Shown here: positions 12,240-22,260 of the stretch, in pieces
Numbering within the stretch: the stretch's first letter is position 1
Layout: each line of letters opens with the position of its first letter
NCBI GenBank assembly: GCA_963920665.1
Contig: OY987270.1
Span: forward strand, 620,001 to 684,000
Reading direction: 5' to 3'
Length of the DNA: 64,000 nucleotides
Source of the DNA: Straminergon stramineum
Taxonomy: Eukaryota; Streptophyta; Bryopsida; Hypnales; Calliergonaceae
Program-made: the position numbers and the translations under genes
The notes under the pieces: model-generated
Told to the model about the DNA's origin: nothing
Database searches by the model: none
Seen by the model: the letters and a program-made list of their open reading frames with translations, nothing else

Positions 12240-12780
12240 GCAAGTGGCCATTGCATGAAGTGGTCAAGGGATTGCTTGGAGTCATGGTTTGGGATGAAAC
12301 ATGGCGTTTGTGGATGATATGATAGTCTTTCAGGAAGTTGAAGTTGTGGACGTTCATCCAATGTACGTTCATCCAATTGTATAGACTTTTATGCTAATTG
12401 GATGGGAGATGGAAGTTGGGTTCTAGAATGTGTGAAGTGGATAAGGGATTGCTTGGATCCATGGTTTGGGATGGAACATGGTTGTAAGTTGTGGATGATA
12501 TGACAGTTCTTCAATAGAAGTTGTGTATGTTCATCCAATGTACATTCATTGGCAATTGTATAGACTTTTATGCCAATTTGGTAAGATGTGCAAGTTGGGT
12601 TCTTCAATGCATGTCAAGTGGTAAAGGGATTGCTTGTATTTTATAGTTTGGGATCAAACATGGGAGTTGTGGATGATATGATATGCCTTTAGTAAGTGGA
12701 AGTTGTGGACATTCATCCAATGTACATTCATGCAATTGTATTGACTTTTATTCCAATTTGGTAGGAGATGCAAGTTGAAA
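12240..12780. repeat. Three-copy tandem repeat, unit about 176-181 bp
   Basis: Anchor word AAGTGG..AAGGGATTGCTT starts at 12259, 12435 and 12616, giving unit lengths of 176 and 181 bp. Each unit also carries GTGGATGATATGA, GTTCATCCAATGTAC or ATTCATCCAATGTAC, and TATAGACTTTTATGC or a close variant. The third unit ends at about 12780, where a truncated class B element begins. The unit length is in the range of satellite monomers, but three copies are too few to call a satellite. Minus-strand open frames here just follow the repeat. Confidence 0.85.
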
Positions 12781-12781
12781 A

Positions 12782-13145
12782 CCATAGGTATCCACAAACT
12801 AAAAATCCTCATAACTTTCATCTCATTAATCAAAATAGAATGATTCAATGTTTCCGGCGTATATATAAACCTAGAAAATCAATTACCAATTTTTATTTTT
12901 TTTAAAAGTGATTTTTCAAGAAGTTTTTTGAGTTGCTCGGTCTGCCCGCCGTCGAATGAAAATTACATATCATACAATAACTTTTTAACCATGTAGTCAA
13001 AAGTTATGAAAATTGTTGCGCCTTAAAGATAATCCTCGGGCACATCTTGTGTGAAAATTTCAAAGACAAAAAATAAAAATTCCGTTTGTAGTGAGCTGCC
13101 TCAAATCGCTATATTGCCAAAAAATGCAACTTGGTCCTTTAAAGG
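12782..13145 (+). mobile_element. Truncated class B piggyBac-like element (right end only)
   Basis: From about 12782 it matches the right third of the full class B copy at 23266-24194 (words such as CATCTCATTAATCAAAAT and CATGTAGTCAAAAGTTATGA). It ends GGTCCTTTAAAGG followed by TTAA (13146-13149). The left two thirds are missing and replaced by the tandem array. Confidence 0.7.
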
Positions 13146-13263
13146 TTAAAAGTGGAAATAAGTTTTTTGAACTTAGCAATCGTGGATTTTTAGAATTTGA
13201 ATCCTCATAACTTCAATTTGTTACACTACAAAGTTTTGAGGTTGAAATCTTTATGGTGGTTAA

Positions 13264-13832
13264 CCTCTAAGTGCTTTGACATCTATTTTCTAGAAGATAA
13301 ACAAATTGAAACTTGACTTTCCTCCTCCTAACTGCTTGGATGAAAATTATTCTAATTTGCAAAGATACTTTATCAAGTTGCTGTCATGTCTACGGGTTGG
13401 ATTTGGTGTTACTAGAGTACATATTACAAATGTACCAATATGTCAAGTGGTTGCCTAAGGCAAAATTGCATTGACTTTAGTTCAAAATTAGATTTGCCAA
13501 AATGAGGTCATAGTTTCTTAAAACACAAAAATTTCAAAAAATCACCATGCAAAGAGAACCTCATTTCAAACCCAATCCAACAAATTTTACTCAAAAAAAG
13601 TGATAATATTTTGCTTGTCATCAAATTTACAAAGAATTTTGAAATTCTCCTTTCAAAATTTACAAAAGAATATTGTTGATAGCATTGGTGAATTTAACCC
13701 TACATATGGAATCTACAAATCAAAATCTACAACTTTTATTTGAATGTCAATTCCAGTATATACTTTCAAATTGCACTTTACAATGGTTTTTCTCAAATCA
13801 TCAATTCTAGAGATGACTTAGACATTCAAGGG
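13264..13832 (+). mobile_element. Class C piggyBac-like element
   Basis: TTAA precedes the start (13260-13263) and follows the end (13833-13836). It is 569 bp, with worn termini CCTCTAAGTGCT and TTCAAGGG. The body shares with the copies at 16305 and 21688 the words CCTCCTAACT.CTTGGATGAAA and GGGTTGGATTTGGTGTTACT. No coding potential. Confidence 0.75.
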
Positions 13833-13879
13833 TTAAATGAATTGAGAATTTAAAGAAAAAAATTGTAAAAAAATTGATT

Positions 13880-14450
13880 TTCATCCTTTAAATTTTTTTA
13901 AGATAAAAGTGGATATGAGATGGAAGGGAGGGTTAAATCACAAATGATTCTAAAATGGAATTCAAACATGTCAATCCCAATGTTAAGATTGTTGTAGCAA
14001 GTAATCTACACACCATGGACCTTTTTATTTTGAAAATTTATAAAAATTGTCATAAATAAGAATCCTTTACAAAAAAATTAGGGAGATGCCTTAGATTGCC
14101 CCCCAAACAAGACTCTTCATAACTTTCATGTAACTTGTCCAAATTGAATGAATCAAAGCTTTACTTGTAGATAAAAATATAATATATTAAAAAAATTGAA
14201 ATTTAAAATGTAATTTTTGGTATTTTTTTTTGGAGGGGGGGGGGGGGGCTTTCTAAGGTTTTCAAGCTTAGGAGGTCATAACTTTTTTTTCCTAGGCAAC
14301 AATCAAAGTAAAAATAATATTTTGTGAAAGCAAGTAGATTCTCTTCCTTCCCAAAGAATTTTCAAAAAGCTTCTTATAGAATTTGACACCATAGGAACCA
14401 ACTTGAAATTCCTTCGAACCCATTCTAGGACTTCAAATTTTACAAGTTAA
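13880..14450 (+). mobile_element. Decayed class D piggyBac-like element
   Basis: The interior follows the order of the class D copy at 63028-63941: CAATCCCAATGTTAAGATTGT (near 13974), TTAGATTGCC (near 14091), a G run, then GTCATAACTTTT (near 14275). The G run here has 14 G where the better copy has seven. Neither end is clean. It sits directly after a class C copy, so the two may once have shared the TTAA at 13833. Confidence 0.5.
14235..14248 (+). repeat. Poly-G tract (14 G)
   Basis: Fourteen G inside the decayed class D element, at the position of a shorter G run in the copy at 63028-63941. It therefore looks like expansion of an ancestral run. Confidence 0.9.
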
Positions 14451-14564
14451 GTGCACAATGCCACAAATTGTGATTTCAAGTCATTTTTTGAATAGTCACA
14501 TTTTCATCTAAAATTTAGAAACACTGTTGAATTTTCAATCTAGTTCTAGCAAATCAATAATATA

Positions 14565-14750
14565 CTATGGGTTTCTTATGAAGGGACCAAAAAATCAAAG
14601 GGACTAATTATAGAAAATTATAGATGTTTGAAACATGATGTACATCCCCTGGACACTTCAATAACTATTGATGTACAATAATGGTAAATATTTATATAGT
14701 GTGAAATGTTGATTAATTAGTATGGGTCCCCTTAATACCCCTATTTAGTG
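14565..14750 (-). mobile_element. MITE of the CACTRAATAGGGG family
   Basis: The right end reads CCCCTATTTAGTG followed by TA. The interior (GTTTGAAACATGATGTACAT and GACACTTCAATAACTA) matches the reverse complement of the copy at 20652-20839. The left end is worn. No coding content. Confidence 0.6.
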
Positions 14751-14976
14751 TAGGTATTTTGGTATATACATAGAATCACAACTCTTGTCACAAGATCCAT
14801 TATGTTTTCATTTTGGATAAATATCATCCAACTATTTCATCCGATGTTGACAATAAAAACAATGTGTGCGACAAGTAAGCATTTTTCCTTGACATGCAAC
14901 CAACAATTCTTTGCAATTTGAAGTTAGCTAGTATAATACACACATACATACAATTACTACAATAGAAAGGGATATT

Positions 14977-15163
14977 TTAAGTGAGTTTTAAAGTATAGTC
15001 TTAAGCATAAGATTACAAGTAACGACCTCTTTAAGGAGATTTTTTGTAAAAAAATATTAAACATACATGTGTTTCTAATAAAAATTTACTGAAAATCTCC
15101 TAAAAAGTCATTATTTGTAATCTTATGCTTAGAACTATTAATATTTTAAAACTCACTAAACTC
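14977..15163. mobile_element. Small MITE with AGTGAGTTTTAAA inverted ends
   Basis: The left arm (AGTGAGTTTTAAAGTAT then TCTTAAGCATAAGATTACAA) pairs with the right arm ending TTTTAAAACTCACT, with arms of about 55-60 bp and an AT-rich loop. It abuts the left end of the class B element that starts at 15161. The target duplication is unclear. Confidence 0.65.
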
Positions 15164-16300
15164 CTAAAGGACCAAACGGTGTTTTTCTTGGCAACATAGC
15201 AATTTCAGGCAACTCACTATGAATGGAATTTTTACTTTTTTCTTTGAAATTTTCACACAACATGTGCCCAAGGAGCACTAGAAGAAAACATTGTTAGTTT
15301 CAACAAAATCTAGGTGACACGAAATGCAGTTTTTTGTCAAAAAACGTAGTTCTATGTTGGCCTAAACACAGTTTTCTGAAAATTGCGTTTAGGCCAATGC
15401 AGAAACTGGGTTTTTTTGGTAGAAAATTGCATTTCGTGTCACCTAGACTTTGTTGAAACCAACAATGTTTTCTTCTAGTGGAGTAGCTTTAAGACCCAAC
15501 AATTATCATAACTTTTGAATACATGGTTAAAAAGTTATTGTATGATATGTTGTTTTCATTGCTCAATGGGCAGCCCAGGCAACAAAAAAAACTTCTTTAA
15601 AAATCACTTTTTTTTAAAATAAAAATTTGAAACTTATTTTTCTGATTTATATATACATGGAAAGCTTTGAATCATTCTATTTTGATTCATGAGATGAAAG
15701 TTATGAAGAGTTTTAGTTGTGGATAGTTTGTGGGCAGTAATGGAATCTCTACTCTAAAATAAATTTTGAAGGCCTTTATTTAACTCAATTTTTAATAATT
15801 TTGAAAAAAAATAAAAACGTGATGTGTAGATTGTTTATTACAACAATTTAACCATTGGGATTGGCATTTTTCAATTCCATAAATAAATTATTAACAATTT
15901 AGTATGTAGAATCATTCTCTACTTCTTTCAACTTACTATTTTTTTCCTATATGTTGTACAATTCCAAATGATCTAGAATTTTTCAAGCATGTAGCCAACA
16001 TGACTTGAAGAATGAACCATTTTGGACATTTTTTCATAATGATCTGACCTTGTGAAGTGCAGCTGCTCGGATTTTCACAAGGCCAAAAAATGGCTTTTTG
16101 TCACTTCAAATGCTAATATCTTGCAATTCAAACGGTGTAAATTTATGAATTTTTTTTCTACATCTTTCAAAACCATTTTACTAAAAGATCCTACGGTTAC
16201 ATTTGTCCAAAAATATATTTTTTCTAAAATTTGGTACTTGTACTAGAGATGACAGTTTTGGAGTGTTTTTGGTGAAAACATAGTCAAATACCTTTAGGGG
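15161..16300 (-). mobile_element. Class B piggyBac-like element interrupted by a CACTA MITE
   Basis: It begins CTCCTAAAGGACC after a mutated TAAA and ends CCTTTAGGGG before TTAA (16301-16304). In reverse orientation it matches the full class B copy at 23266-24194. Removing the 205-bp nested MITE and its 3-bp duplication leaves 932 bp, against 929 bp for that copy. The open frame at 16052-16246 is homologous to non-conserved frames in other class B copies, so it is not treated as a gene. Confidence 0.8.
15276..15480. mobile_element. CACTA-type MITE nested in a class B element, GAG duplication
   Basis: Ends CACTAGAAGAAAACATTGTT and its inverse pair over about 50 bp with three mismatches. GAG lies on both sides (15273-15275 and 15481-15483). 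The uninterrupted class B copy at 23266-24194 reads GGGCCTTAAAGCTACTCC across the same point, so the empty site is known and the 3-bp duplication is confirmed. Length 205 bp, non-coding. CACTA superfamily assignment rests on the CACTA start and the 3-bp duplication. Confidence 0.9.
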
Positions 16301-16304
16301 TTAA

Positions 16305-16879
16305 CCCCTAAATGCTCCGATGTCCATTTTCTAGACAATGAACAGATTGAAGATGGATTTTCATCCTCCTAACTACTTGGATGAAAGTTATTATAATTTG
16401 TGGAGATACATTATGAAGTTTTTGTCCTATCTAAGGGTTGGATTTGGTGTTACTAGAGTACATATTTTTCTAAAATTACAAATGTGCAAGTATGTCAAGT
16501 GGTCAAACTGCATTGACTTTAGTTCAAATTTGGATTTGCCAAGATGAGGTCATAGATTTGAAGATCACAAAAATTTGAAAAAATCACCATGTGAAGAGAA
16601 CCTCGTTTCAAATCCATTCCAACAAATTGTACTAAAAAAATGATAACATTTTGCTTGTAATCAAATTTTGAAGGAATTTTTGAATTTCTCTTTCAAAATT
16701 TAAAAAAAAGAAGATAGGGGATAGCACTAGTGAATCTAACCGTACAGATGGAATCTACAAATCAAAATCTACAACTTTTATTTCTATATCAATTCCAAAA
16801 TATTCTTCCAAATAACACTTTATAATAATTTTTCTCAAATTGTCAATTTTGAAGATGAATCTATCTAGTCATCTAGGGG
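16305..16879 (+). mobile_element. Class C piggyBac-like element sharing TTAA with its neighbour
   Basis: It starts CCCCTAAATGCTCCGATG right after the TTAA (16301-16304) that also ends the preceding class B element. It ends ATCTAGGGG before TTAA (16880-16883). It is 575 bp and shares its body with 13264-13832 and 21688-22256. The weak frame at 16338-16547 is not conserved in the other copies. Confidence 0.85.
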
Positions 16880-17099
16880 TTAAAAACACCCCCTTCTCTT
16901 GTAATGAATAAACTCAGGGGTTCTTTTCCTAACAACTCTTTCTCTTCTTCTTCTTCTTTTTTTTTTAATCTAGAGAGAGACGTGTGACTTTTTCCACAGA
17001 GCCCATTGATGGAGGGCGCCCATCATCGTGCATCTTGGCCCAGCACCCTGCTCCCAAATCATTGCTCCATGTCCCATCCCTCCCTTCCCTTCCTGTGTA

Positions 17100-17331
17100 C
17101 ACTGAATAGTGAAATTAGGTTGCCCCTCACTAATTTCTTGACTTTCGACACTAAATAAATATTTACAGTTACTGTACAAGAATGAACTACTTTTGAATTT
17201 CATATCGCTGTGTTTGGGACTCATGAATCTCCATGTGTACAAATGGAAATATTTTTAGAAATATTTGTTGACTTTGATGGCTTGTAAAGTAACTTTCCTG
17301 GAGTAAGGTAGCCTAATTTCACTATTTAGTG
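17100..17331 (+). mobile_element. MITE with CACTGAATAGTG termini, TA flanks
   Basis: The left end CACTGAATAGTGAAATTAGG pairs with the right end CCTAATTTCACTATTTAGTG, about 20 bp with one mismatch, and TA lies outside both ends. The interior matches, in reverse orientation, the copy at 18120-18422 (CTTTGATGGCTTG.AAAGTAAC). TA flanks would suit a Tc1/mariner (Stowaway-like) MITE, but the ends do not match the usual Stowaway start, so the class is open. Confidence 0.7.
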
Positions 17332-17339
17332 TAGTTCTC

Positions 17340-17849
17340 TTCTCATCCCCCCTTTTGGTAGATTTGTCAGACGGATGGATGGATATCCACACCAAATCCG
17401 GGAAGGGAAGGGAAAGGAAAGGAAGTTCATCCGCAATTCGGCACCCACCCGGGGGCATGGCAATCACGGCACTCAACTCAAGGGGACAGATCCATGTCCA
17501 GCAGCATTCGGGAAGTTTTTTTGAGTTTTACCAGCTATTTTCCTACAATTTCCACATTGAACCAGTTTTTCTAGTACAGAGTCCAATTACTTTCTCTAGT
17601 TCCCATTCAAAATCGATTCTTTGTTTTGTTTTATTCCACCGGTTTTTAGCCGATGTTTTCAAATTGCAATCAGGTTTTTTTTTTATCAATTTTACCAACT
17701 AACTTTGAACTAGCCTCCAGTTCTTCCCAGACATTGTCCACGTCACCTCACTTGGGTTGGGTTTAGGCATTCATCTTGCCAGCCTCAAATGGATGAATGT
17801 ACTGGATGGATGGATGGAATTGTCCAAACCACTACTCATCAAGAAAAAG
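17340..17849. other. Moderately GC-rich stretch, no supportable gene
   Basis: It contains purine-rich GGAAGGGAAGGGAAAGG words (17398-17423) and GGATGGATGG repeats (17374, 17803-17818). An open frame at 17355-17702 (115 aa) is hydrophobic toward its end and has no recognisable domain. Neighbouring sequence is all mobile elements, so I do not call it a gene. Confidence 0.35.
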
Positions 17850-18075
17850 CCCCCCATTGCATCAGTATTTTTGCAATGGTTGAACAGTCCAATATGAAAA
17901 TTGTTTTGTTACAATATTATTAATAGTATTGCTTGAATACATTTTAGTTTATTTTTAGTAGGTATACTAAAAAAGTATTGTTACAGTACTATTACAATTA
18001 TGTCACAATATTACAACAATCCAATTTCAATATTGGACTGTTCAACCATTGCAACAATACTAATGCAATGAGGGG
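17850..18075. mobile_element. MITE with long CCCCYCATTGCAT inverted ends
   Basis: The left arm CATTGCATCAGTATTTTTGC and the right arm ending GCAACAATACTAATGCAATG continue through GGTTGAACAGTCCAATAT and pair over roughly 50-55 bp with few mismatches, leaving an AT-rich loop. High arm similarity suggests a young insertion. The target duplication cannot be read because the right flank is a G run. Confidence 0.75.
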
Positions 18076-18099
18076 AGGGGGAGGGAGGGGGGGGGGGGG
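18072..18099 (+). repeat. G-rich tract with potential quadruplex
   Basis: Almost pure G, broken by three A, next to the right end of the preceding MITE. Four or more G runs of at least three could form a G-quadruplex. Confidence 0.8.
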
Positions 18100-18119
18100 T
18101 AGTTTCCTGATGTAATCTA

Positions 18120-18422
18120 CAGAAAATAGTGAAATTGGGTTGCCTTGACAATTCAGTTGCCTTACCTTAAGTACCCCAAGAAAGTTACTCTCCAAGCCAT
18201 CAAAGTCAACCAGATAGTTCTACAGATAAGTGAAGTACTTCCATTTGGACATATGAAGGTTCAGGAGTCCATCCCAATGTCAACAAGAACCAATTCAAAA
18301 GTACACTACCCAGTGCATTCTTATACAATAACAGTAAATATTGATTTAGTTAGTTGTCAAATGACGACTTCAGTTGCTGAGTAATTCATGACTGAGGGGC
18401 AGCCAAAGTTCACTATTTTCTG
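18120..18422 (-). mobile_element. Second MITE of the CACTGAATAGTG family (ends CAGAAAATAGTG)
   Basis: Ends CAGAAAATAGTGAA and TTCACTATTTTCTG are inverted repeats with TA outside both (18118-18119, 18423-18424). The interior around AAAGTTACTCTCCAAGCCAT and CATCAAAGTCAACC is the reverse complement of 17100-17331. It is longer (303 bp), with extra internal sequence. Confidence 0.7.
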
Positions 18423-18435
18423 TACATGAGTTTAA

Positions 18436-18658
18436 CCCTTGAACGCCGGGCTGGTGACCGTGGAAATCAGGCATTTGGGAACCGTGTGACATCATCCACT
18501 TTAAAAAAATAAAAAATACTCATTGCGAGTCAAACTATTGTAGAAGATCTCCCCTTTCCACCCCTAATTCCAAGGATGAATAGTTGCAATTCTGTCCTAC
18601 AAAGGAGAATTCCTTGACGTTCATTGGACAAAAAATGTTTGCCACATTGTTTAGGGGT
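18436..18658 (+). mobile_element. Class E piggyBac-like MITE, 223 bp
   Basis: TTAA precedes (18432-18435) and follows (18659-18662). Ends CCCTTGAACGCC and TTTAGGGGT. It is very similar along its whole length to 20256-20477 (shared GTGTGACATCATCC and GAAGATCTCCCCTTTCCACC). No coding content. Confidence 0.8.
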
Positions 18659-18781
18659 TTAATGGATGTTTGGGAGTGCTACAGGAAGTATCATAGGTCA
18701 AATTTCAAACCAATCTAAACCTTGAGTGGGCAAGTTCTAGTAAGGTAAGGTAGTACGGAAACTGACCTTGGTAACCAAGGT

Positions 18782-19013
18782 CAGGGTGAATTGACCCCCT
18801 CGGACGTCCCTAAAGTCATTCCAAGGGTGTAGGTAAAATATAAGACCCCCTATTTTGTGCTTGGAAAATTTATCTTGTACATCTCTACTAGCTAATTTTG
18901 GGCCTCTAATTGCAAATACAAATTCAAAATTTGCCAATTTTTTCGTGCAAGTCAAATTAAAAATGTGAGCGTTTTCCTTCGAGGATGAGTGAGGGGGGTC
19001 AATTTGATCACCC
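18782..19013 (-). mobile_element. MITE of the TGGATTGACCCCCT family
   Basis: The left end GGGTGAATTGACCCCCTCGG and the right end GGGGGGTCAATTTGATCACC are imperfect inverted repeats. The interior (TAATTTTGGGCCTCTAATTG) is the reverse complement of the element at 46036-46264. Worn, no coding content. Confidence 0.65.
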
Positions 19014-20082
19014 CAACTGGAAACAAGAATATGTTAAGTTATGTAGCTTACCCTCACTGGTGATGGATGAGCCTCTAACTTCCTCCATAATATGGAGTAA
19101 CTCAAGGTAGAAGCACCCACATGTAACATGAATCATTCATGGACATCTAGAAACGACCTAAATCCAAGCACTTGTAGATCCAAAGTAGACAAGTGGGGTT
19201 CCAATAAGTTGTCACTCTTCCAAGAGATAGCTAATTACCTGCACTTGATCCAAGTTTAGAGTGTGTCACTTTTAGGTGTTTCTATGCCCACTTTGATGTT
19301 AGTCTAGTGTCCATAGTAGGTGCATCTACGAAGTTCTCTTCAAAAATTCATATAATATTCATACAAGCTCAAAAAAATACGAATCCAACAAAATTGGTTT
19401 CATAAACCATTTCCTAACATATGCACATCATTTTTTCCTATACGCATCCTCCATAACGAGAGATCCAAAATCAGTGTCCCATTTAGGTGCTTCTATCTTA
19501 ACTTCTCATCACCGAAGGGGACAAAAAGTGTCCTCAAATCCAATTCAAAGTGTTGTAACTTTTTGTGTCTAATGCCTGAATTCAATAAAAACTTGTTGGA
19601 AAATTTGCGCTCTCTCTTCTAGTTTGTGTTGTAAAATTTTCAAATCAATCCAAGATATACTAACTTTTTGGAAGCCAATCTAAGTGTATAGGTTCAATTT
19701 GAGTTCACCAAACCGCATTTGATAGCTGCAACTTTGGGGGCTTGTATTTCCTTCATCCAATGTTTTTTTCCAAAATTTTTTGTTGGGTTATGTTCCCTTG
19801 AAGTCTACTTATTGTGGTAGAATTTTCATATCAATCTAGGTTGTTTTGAATGTTTGGGAGCAATTCGAAGTTCACAATCCCAACATTTTTTTGGAAAAGT
19901 TGCGAACATCAGTCTAGTTTGTGTGGCTAAAATTTCATATCAATCCAAGAAGTTATGAGTGATTGAAAAGCATTTTAGTAGAAGGAGTTTTAGCCATAGA
20001 TGTGTTTTTTGCAACTTTTTGATATTTCAGAGCTACTTTGCAGACAAAATGATTCATTTGAATGATATTTATTTCATCAATG
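19014..20082. other. AT-rich stretch with no recognised feature
   Basis: About 1 kb without paired termini or coding signal. The repeated phrase AATTTTCATATCAATC and its variants (about 19620-19945) hints at internal short duplications but forms no regular array. Confidence 0.4.
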
Positions 20083-20250
20083 TTTTTTTGTTGTTGTTTT
20101 TTTTTTGAAACACATGGACAATTTTCATTGATAAGGAAAAGGTACAGCCAATGAAGGGAACGAAAAGTGGTGGGAAGAAGAAGGTTTGTGAGTTCATGAG
20201 GCACAGAAACCATCCATATGTTTGTATATTGATTTTTAATCACTTTATAG
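20083..20250 (-). mobile_element. 5'-truncated LINE-like 3' tail
   Basis: Read on the minus strand, TTATCAATGAAAATTGTCC runs into GTGTTTCAAAAAAAAAAC and an A-rich CAACAACAAAAAAAC tail. This is the typical 3' end of plant L1-type LINEs, where the last reverse-transcriptase codons run into poly-A. The upstream minus-strand frame continues for about 40 residues with no stop before the tail. Only the extreme 3' end is present. Confidence 0.5.
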
Positions 20251-20255
20251 TTTAA

Positions 20256-20477
20256 CCCTTGAACACCGGGATGGTGACCATGAAAATCAACCATCTTGGA
20301 ATTGTGTGACATCATCCGCTTTAAAAAAATCAAAAATACTCATTGGGAGTCAAACTACTGTAGAAGATCTCCCCTTTCCACCCCTAATCCTGAGGATGAA
20401 TAGTTGCACTTCTGTCCTACACAGGAAAATTCTTTGTCATTCATTGGACAAAAAACGTCTGCCGCGTCATTTATGGG
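20256..20477 (+). mobile_element. Class E piggyBac-like MITE, 222 bp
   Basis: TTAA lies before (20252-20255) and after (20478-20481). Ends CCCTTGAACACCGGG and TTTATGGG. Same family and orientation as 18436-18658, one base shorter, with scattered substitutions. Confidence 0.8.
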
Positions 20478-20481
20478 TTAA

Positions 20482-20640
20482 GTTGCATGGATGGAGGATG
20501 GATGGCGCCCAATAACTTCAGTTATTATTAATCAGTCAGCTGCTGCAGGCTGATACGCCATTCAGACGGTTCCTGCTGAACTGGGCCTGGAGGTAAGTAA
20601 GGTAAGATAAGCTTAAGTTTAAAGGAGGTGAGGGCTGGAA
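20482..20640. other. Short GC-richer island with GTAAGTAAGGTAAG words
   Basis: It contains CAGTCAGCTGCTGCAGGCTG and GGTAAGTAAGGTAAG followed by AAGCTTAAG, the same word style as the other islands. No open frame. Confidence 0.35.
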
Positions 20641-20651
20641 AGCCTAAACTA

Positions 20652-20839
20652 CACTGAATAGGGGTATTAAGGGCACCCATATTAATTAATCAACATTTCA
20701 AACTATGTAAATATCTACCTTTCCTGTACATTAGTAGTTATTGAAGTGTCCAGTGGATGTACATCATGTTTCAAACATCTAAAGTTTTCCACAATAAGTC
20801 CCTTTAATTTTTCGGTCCCCTTAGTCCCCTTATTCAATG
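20652..20839 (+). mobile_element. MITE of the CACTRAATAGGGG family
   Basis: The left end CACTGAATAGGGGTATTAAG and the right end CCTTAGTCCCCTTATTCAATG are imperfect inverted repeats of about 26 bp. TA precedes the left end (20650-20651); the right flank is AA. The interior matches the reverse complement of 14565-14750. Confidence 0.65.
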
Positions 20840-21683
20840 AAGCTTATTAGGGAAGTGAGTAGGTCTTTTAATTCTGTTGGCAAGGAAATTCAATACATTA
20901 TAGATTAGTAATTAATCATGAAACGCCACTGGGCCCCTTGGACCACGAAGTTTCATTAAGGGAGGCAACCCATTTACAACCATTTAAGTTGTTACACCTA
21001 TCTAGAGGACGAGTTTCGTAGGGGGAGGGGGATTTTCAAGTGTGCAAAAATAGAATTCAAAAGGTTTCCATAATTTTCCAAACTTTTCATTCTCAAAACA
21101 TAACTACTATGAGTTTTTGAGAGGAAGATTCCATTCTTCCTACTCTTGTCATGTAGACCTTCCTACTTCCGACCAAGGACTCATTGCAAAATCCACCAAA
21201 AATTGGTTGCAACATTGAGTGTGTTGTTAAACAATCACAATGTGCCACAACTACTTTAGGAATTGTGTCATAATTAATCATTGTTCATCTCCTCCTACAT
21301 GGAAAGAAAACAACCTACATTGCTAAAATAAGATAGTGATTGGAAATGGGTTGCCTCATATATGGATTCCTTCATGTAGTTTGCCAACATTTAGTGACTA
21401 CACTTGAATGAATTTTCATTTTTTTAGGGTTCACAAATCAAATCATAAATCTCCTATAAGTCAAAAAAATTTCAGAATTTTTTAGAAGAAATCTGAAATT
21501 ATTGTGAATTTTTGAAGAAAAAGTTTTAAAAATTACATCAAATACAAAATAAGTTTGGAAAATCTCAAATTTTAGTATAGATTTGTAACATAGTGCAAAG
21601 TGTGGTGTTGTAAACCAAATTTTCATGTCATTATATAAATAGGAATTTAGTAGACCTTGGTTAAACACAGAAAGTTAAATGGC
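20840..21683. other. AT-rich stretch, nothing recognised
   Basis: No paired terminal repeats and no coding signal. The minus-strand frames at 21093-21281 and 21438-21668 are short and have no family features. Confidence 0.45.
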
Positions 21684-21687
21684 TTAG

Positions 21688-22256
21688 CCCCTAAGTGCTC
21701 TGACGTCCATTTTCTAGACAATGAACATATTGGAACTCAAGTTTCATCCTCCTAACTACTTGGATGAAAGTTATTATAATTTGTGGAGATATGTTATCAA
21801 GTTGTCATCCTATCTAAGGGTTGGATTTGGTGTTACTAGAGTACATATTTTCTAAAATTACCAATGTACAAGTATGTCAAGTGGTCAAATTGCATTGACT
21901 TTAGTTCAAAATTGGATTTGCCAAAATGAGGTCATCGATTTGAAGAACACAAAAATTTCAAAAAATCACTATATCACGAGAACCTCGTTTCAAGTCCATT
22001 TCAAAAAATTCTACTCAAAAAATGATAATATTTTGCTTCTAATCAAAATTTGAAGGAATTTTGGAATTTTTCTTTCAAAATTTATATAAAAGAGTTTGGT
22101 GATATCATTGATGGATCTAATTGTATAGATGGAATCTAAAAAACAAAATCTACAACTTTTAATTGAATATCAATTTCAAAATGTGCTTCCAAATTGCACT
22201 TCATAATGATTTTTCTCAAGTTGTTAATTTTGGAGATGAATCTAGACGTTTAGGGG
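21688..22256 (+). mobile_element. Class C piggyBac-like element
   Basis: It starts CCCCTAAGTGCTCTGACG after TTAG (one change from TTAA, 21684-21687) and ends GTTTAGGGG before TTAA (22257-22260). It is 569 bp and has the class C body words CTTGGATGAAAGTTATTATA and GGATTTGGTGTTACTAGAGT. It is the best preserved class C copy at its left end. Confidence 0.85.
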
Positions 22257-22260
22257 TTAA

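Noticed and set aside
12058..12848. Minus-strand frames with repeated peptide phrases as a repeat protein
   Set aside because: The repetition follows the 180-bp DNA tandem array and the frame changes from unit to unit.
19953..20333. 126-aa minus-strand frame, the longest not crossing the gap
   Set aside because: It spans a class E MITE border, a LINE tail and unrelated sequence, so it cannot be one gene.
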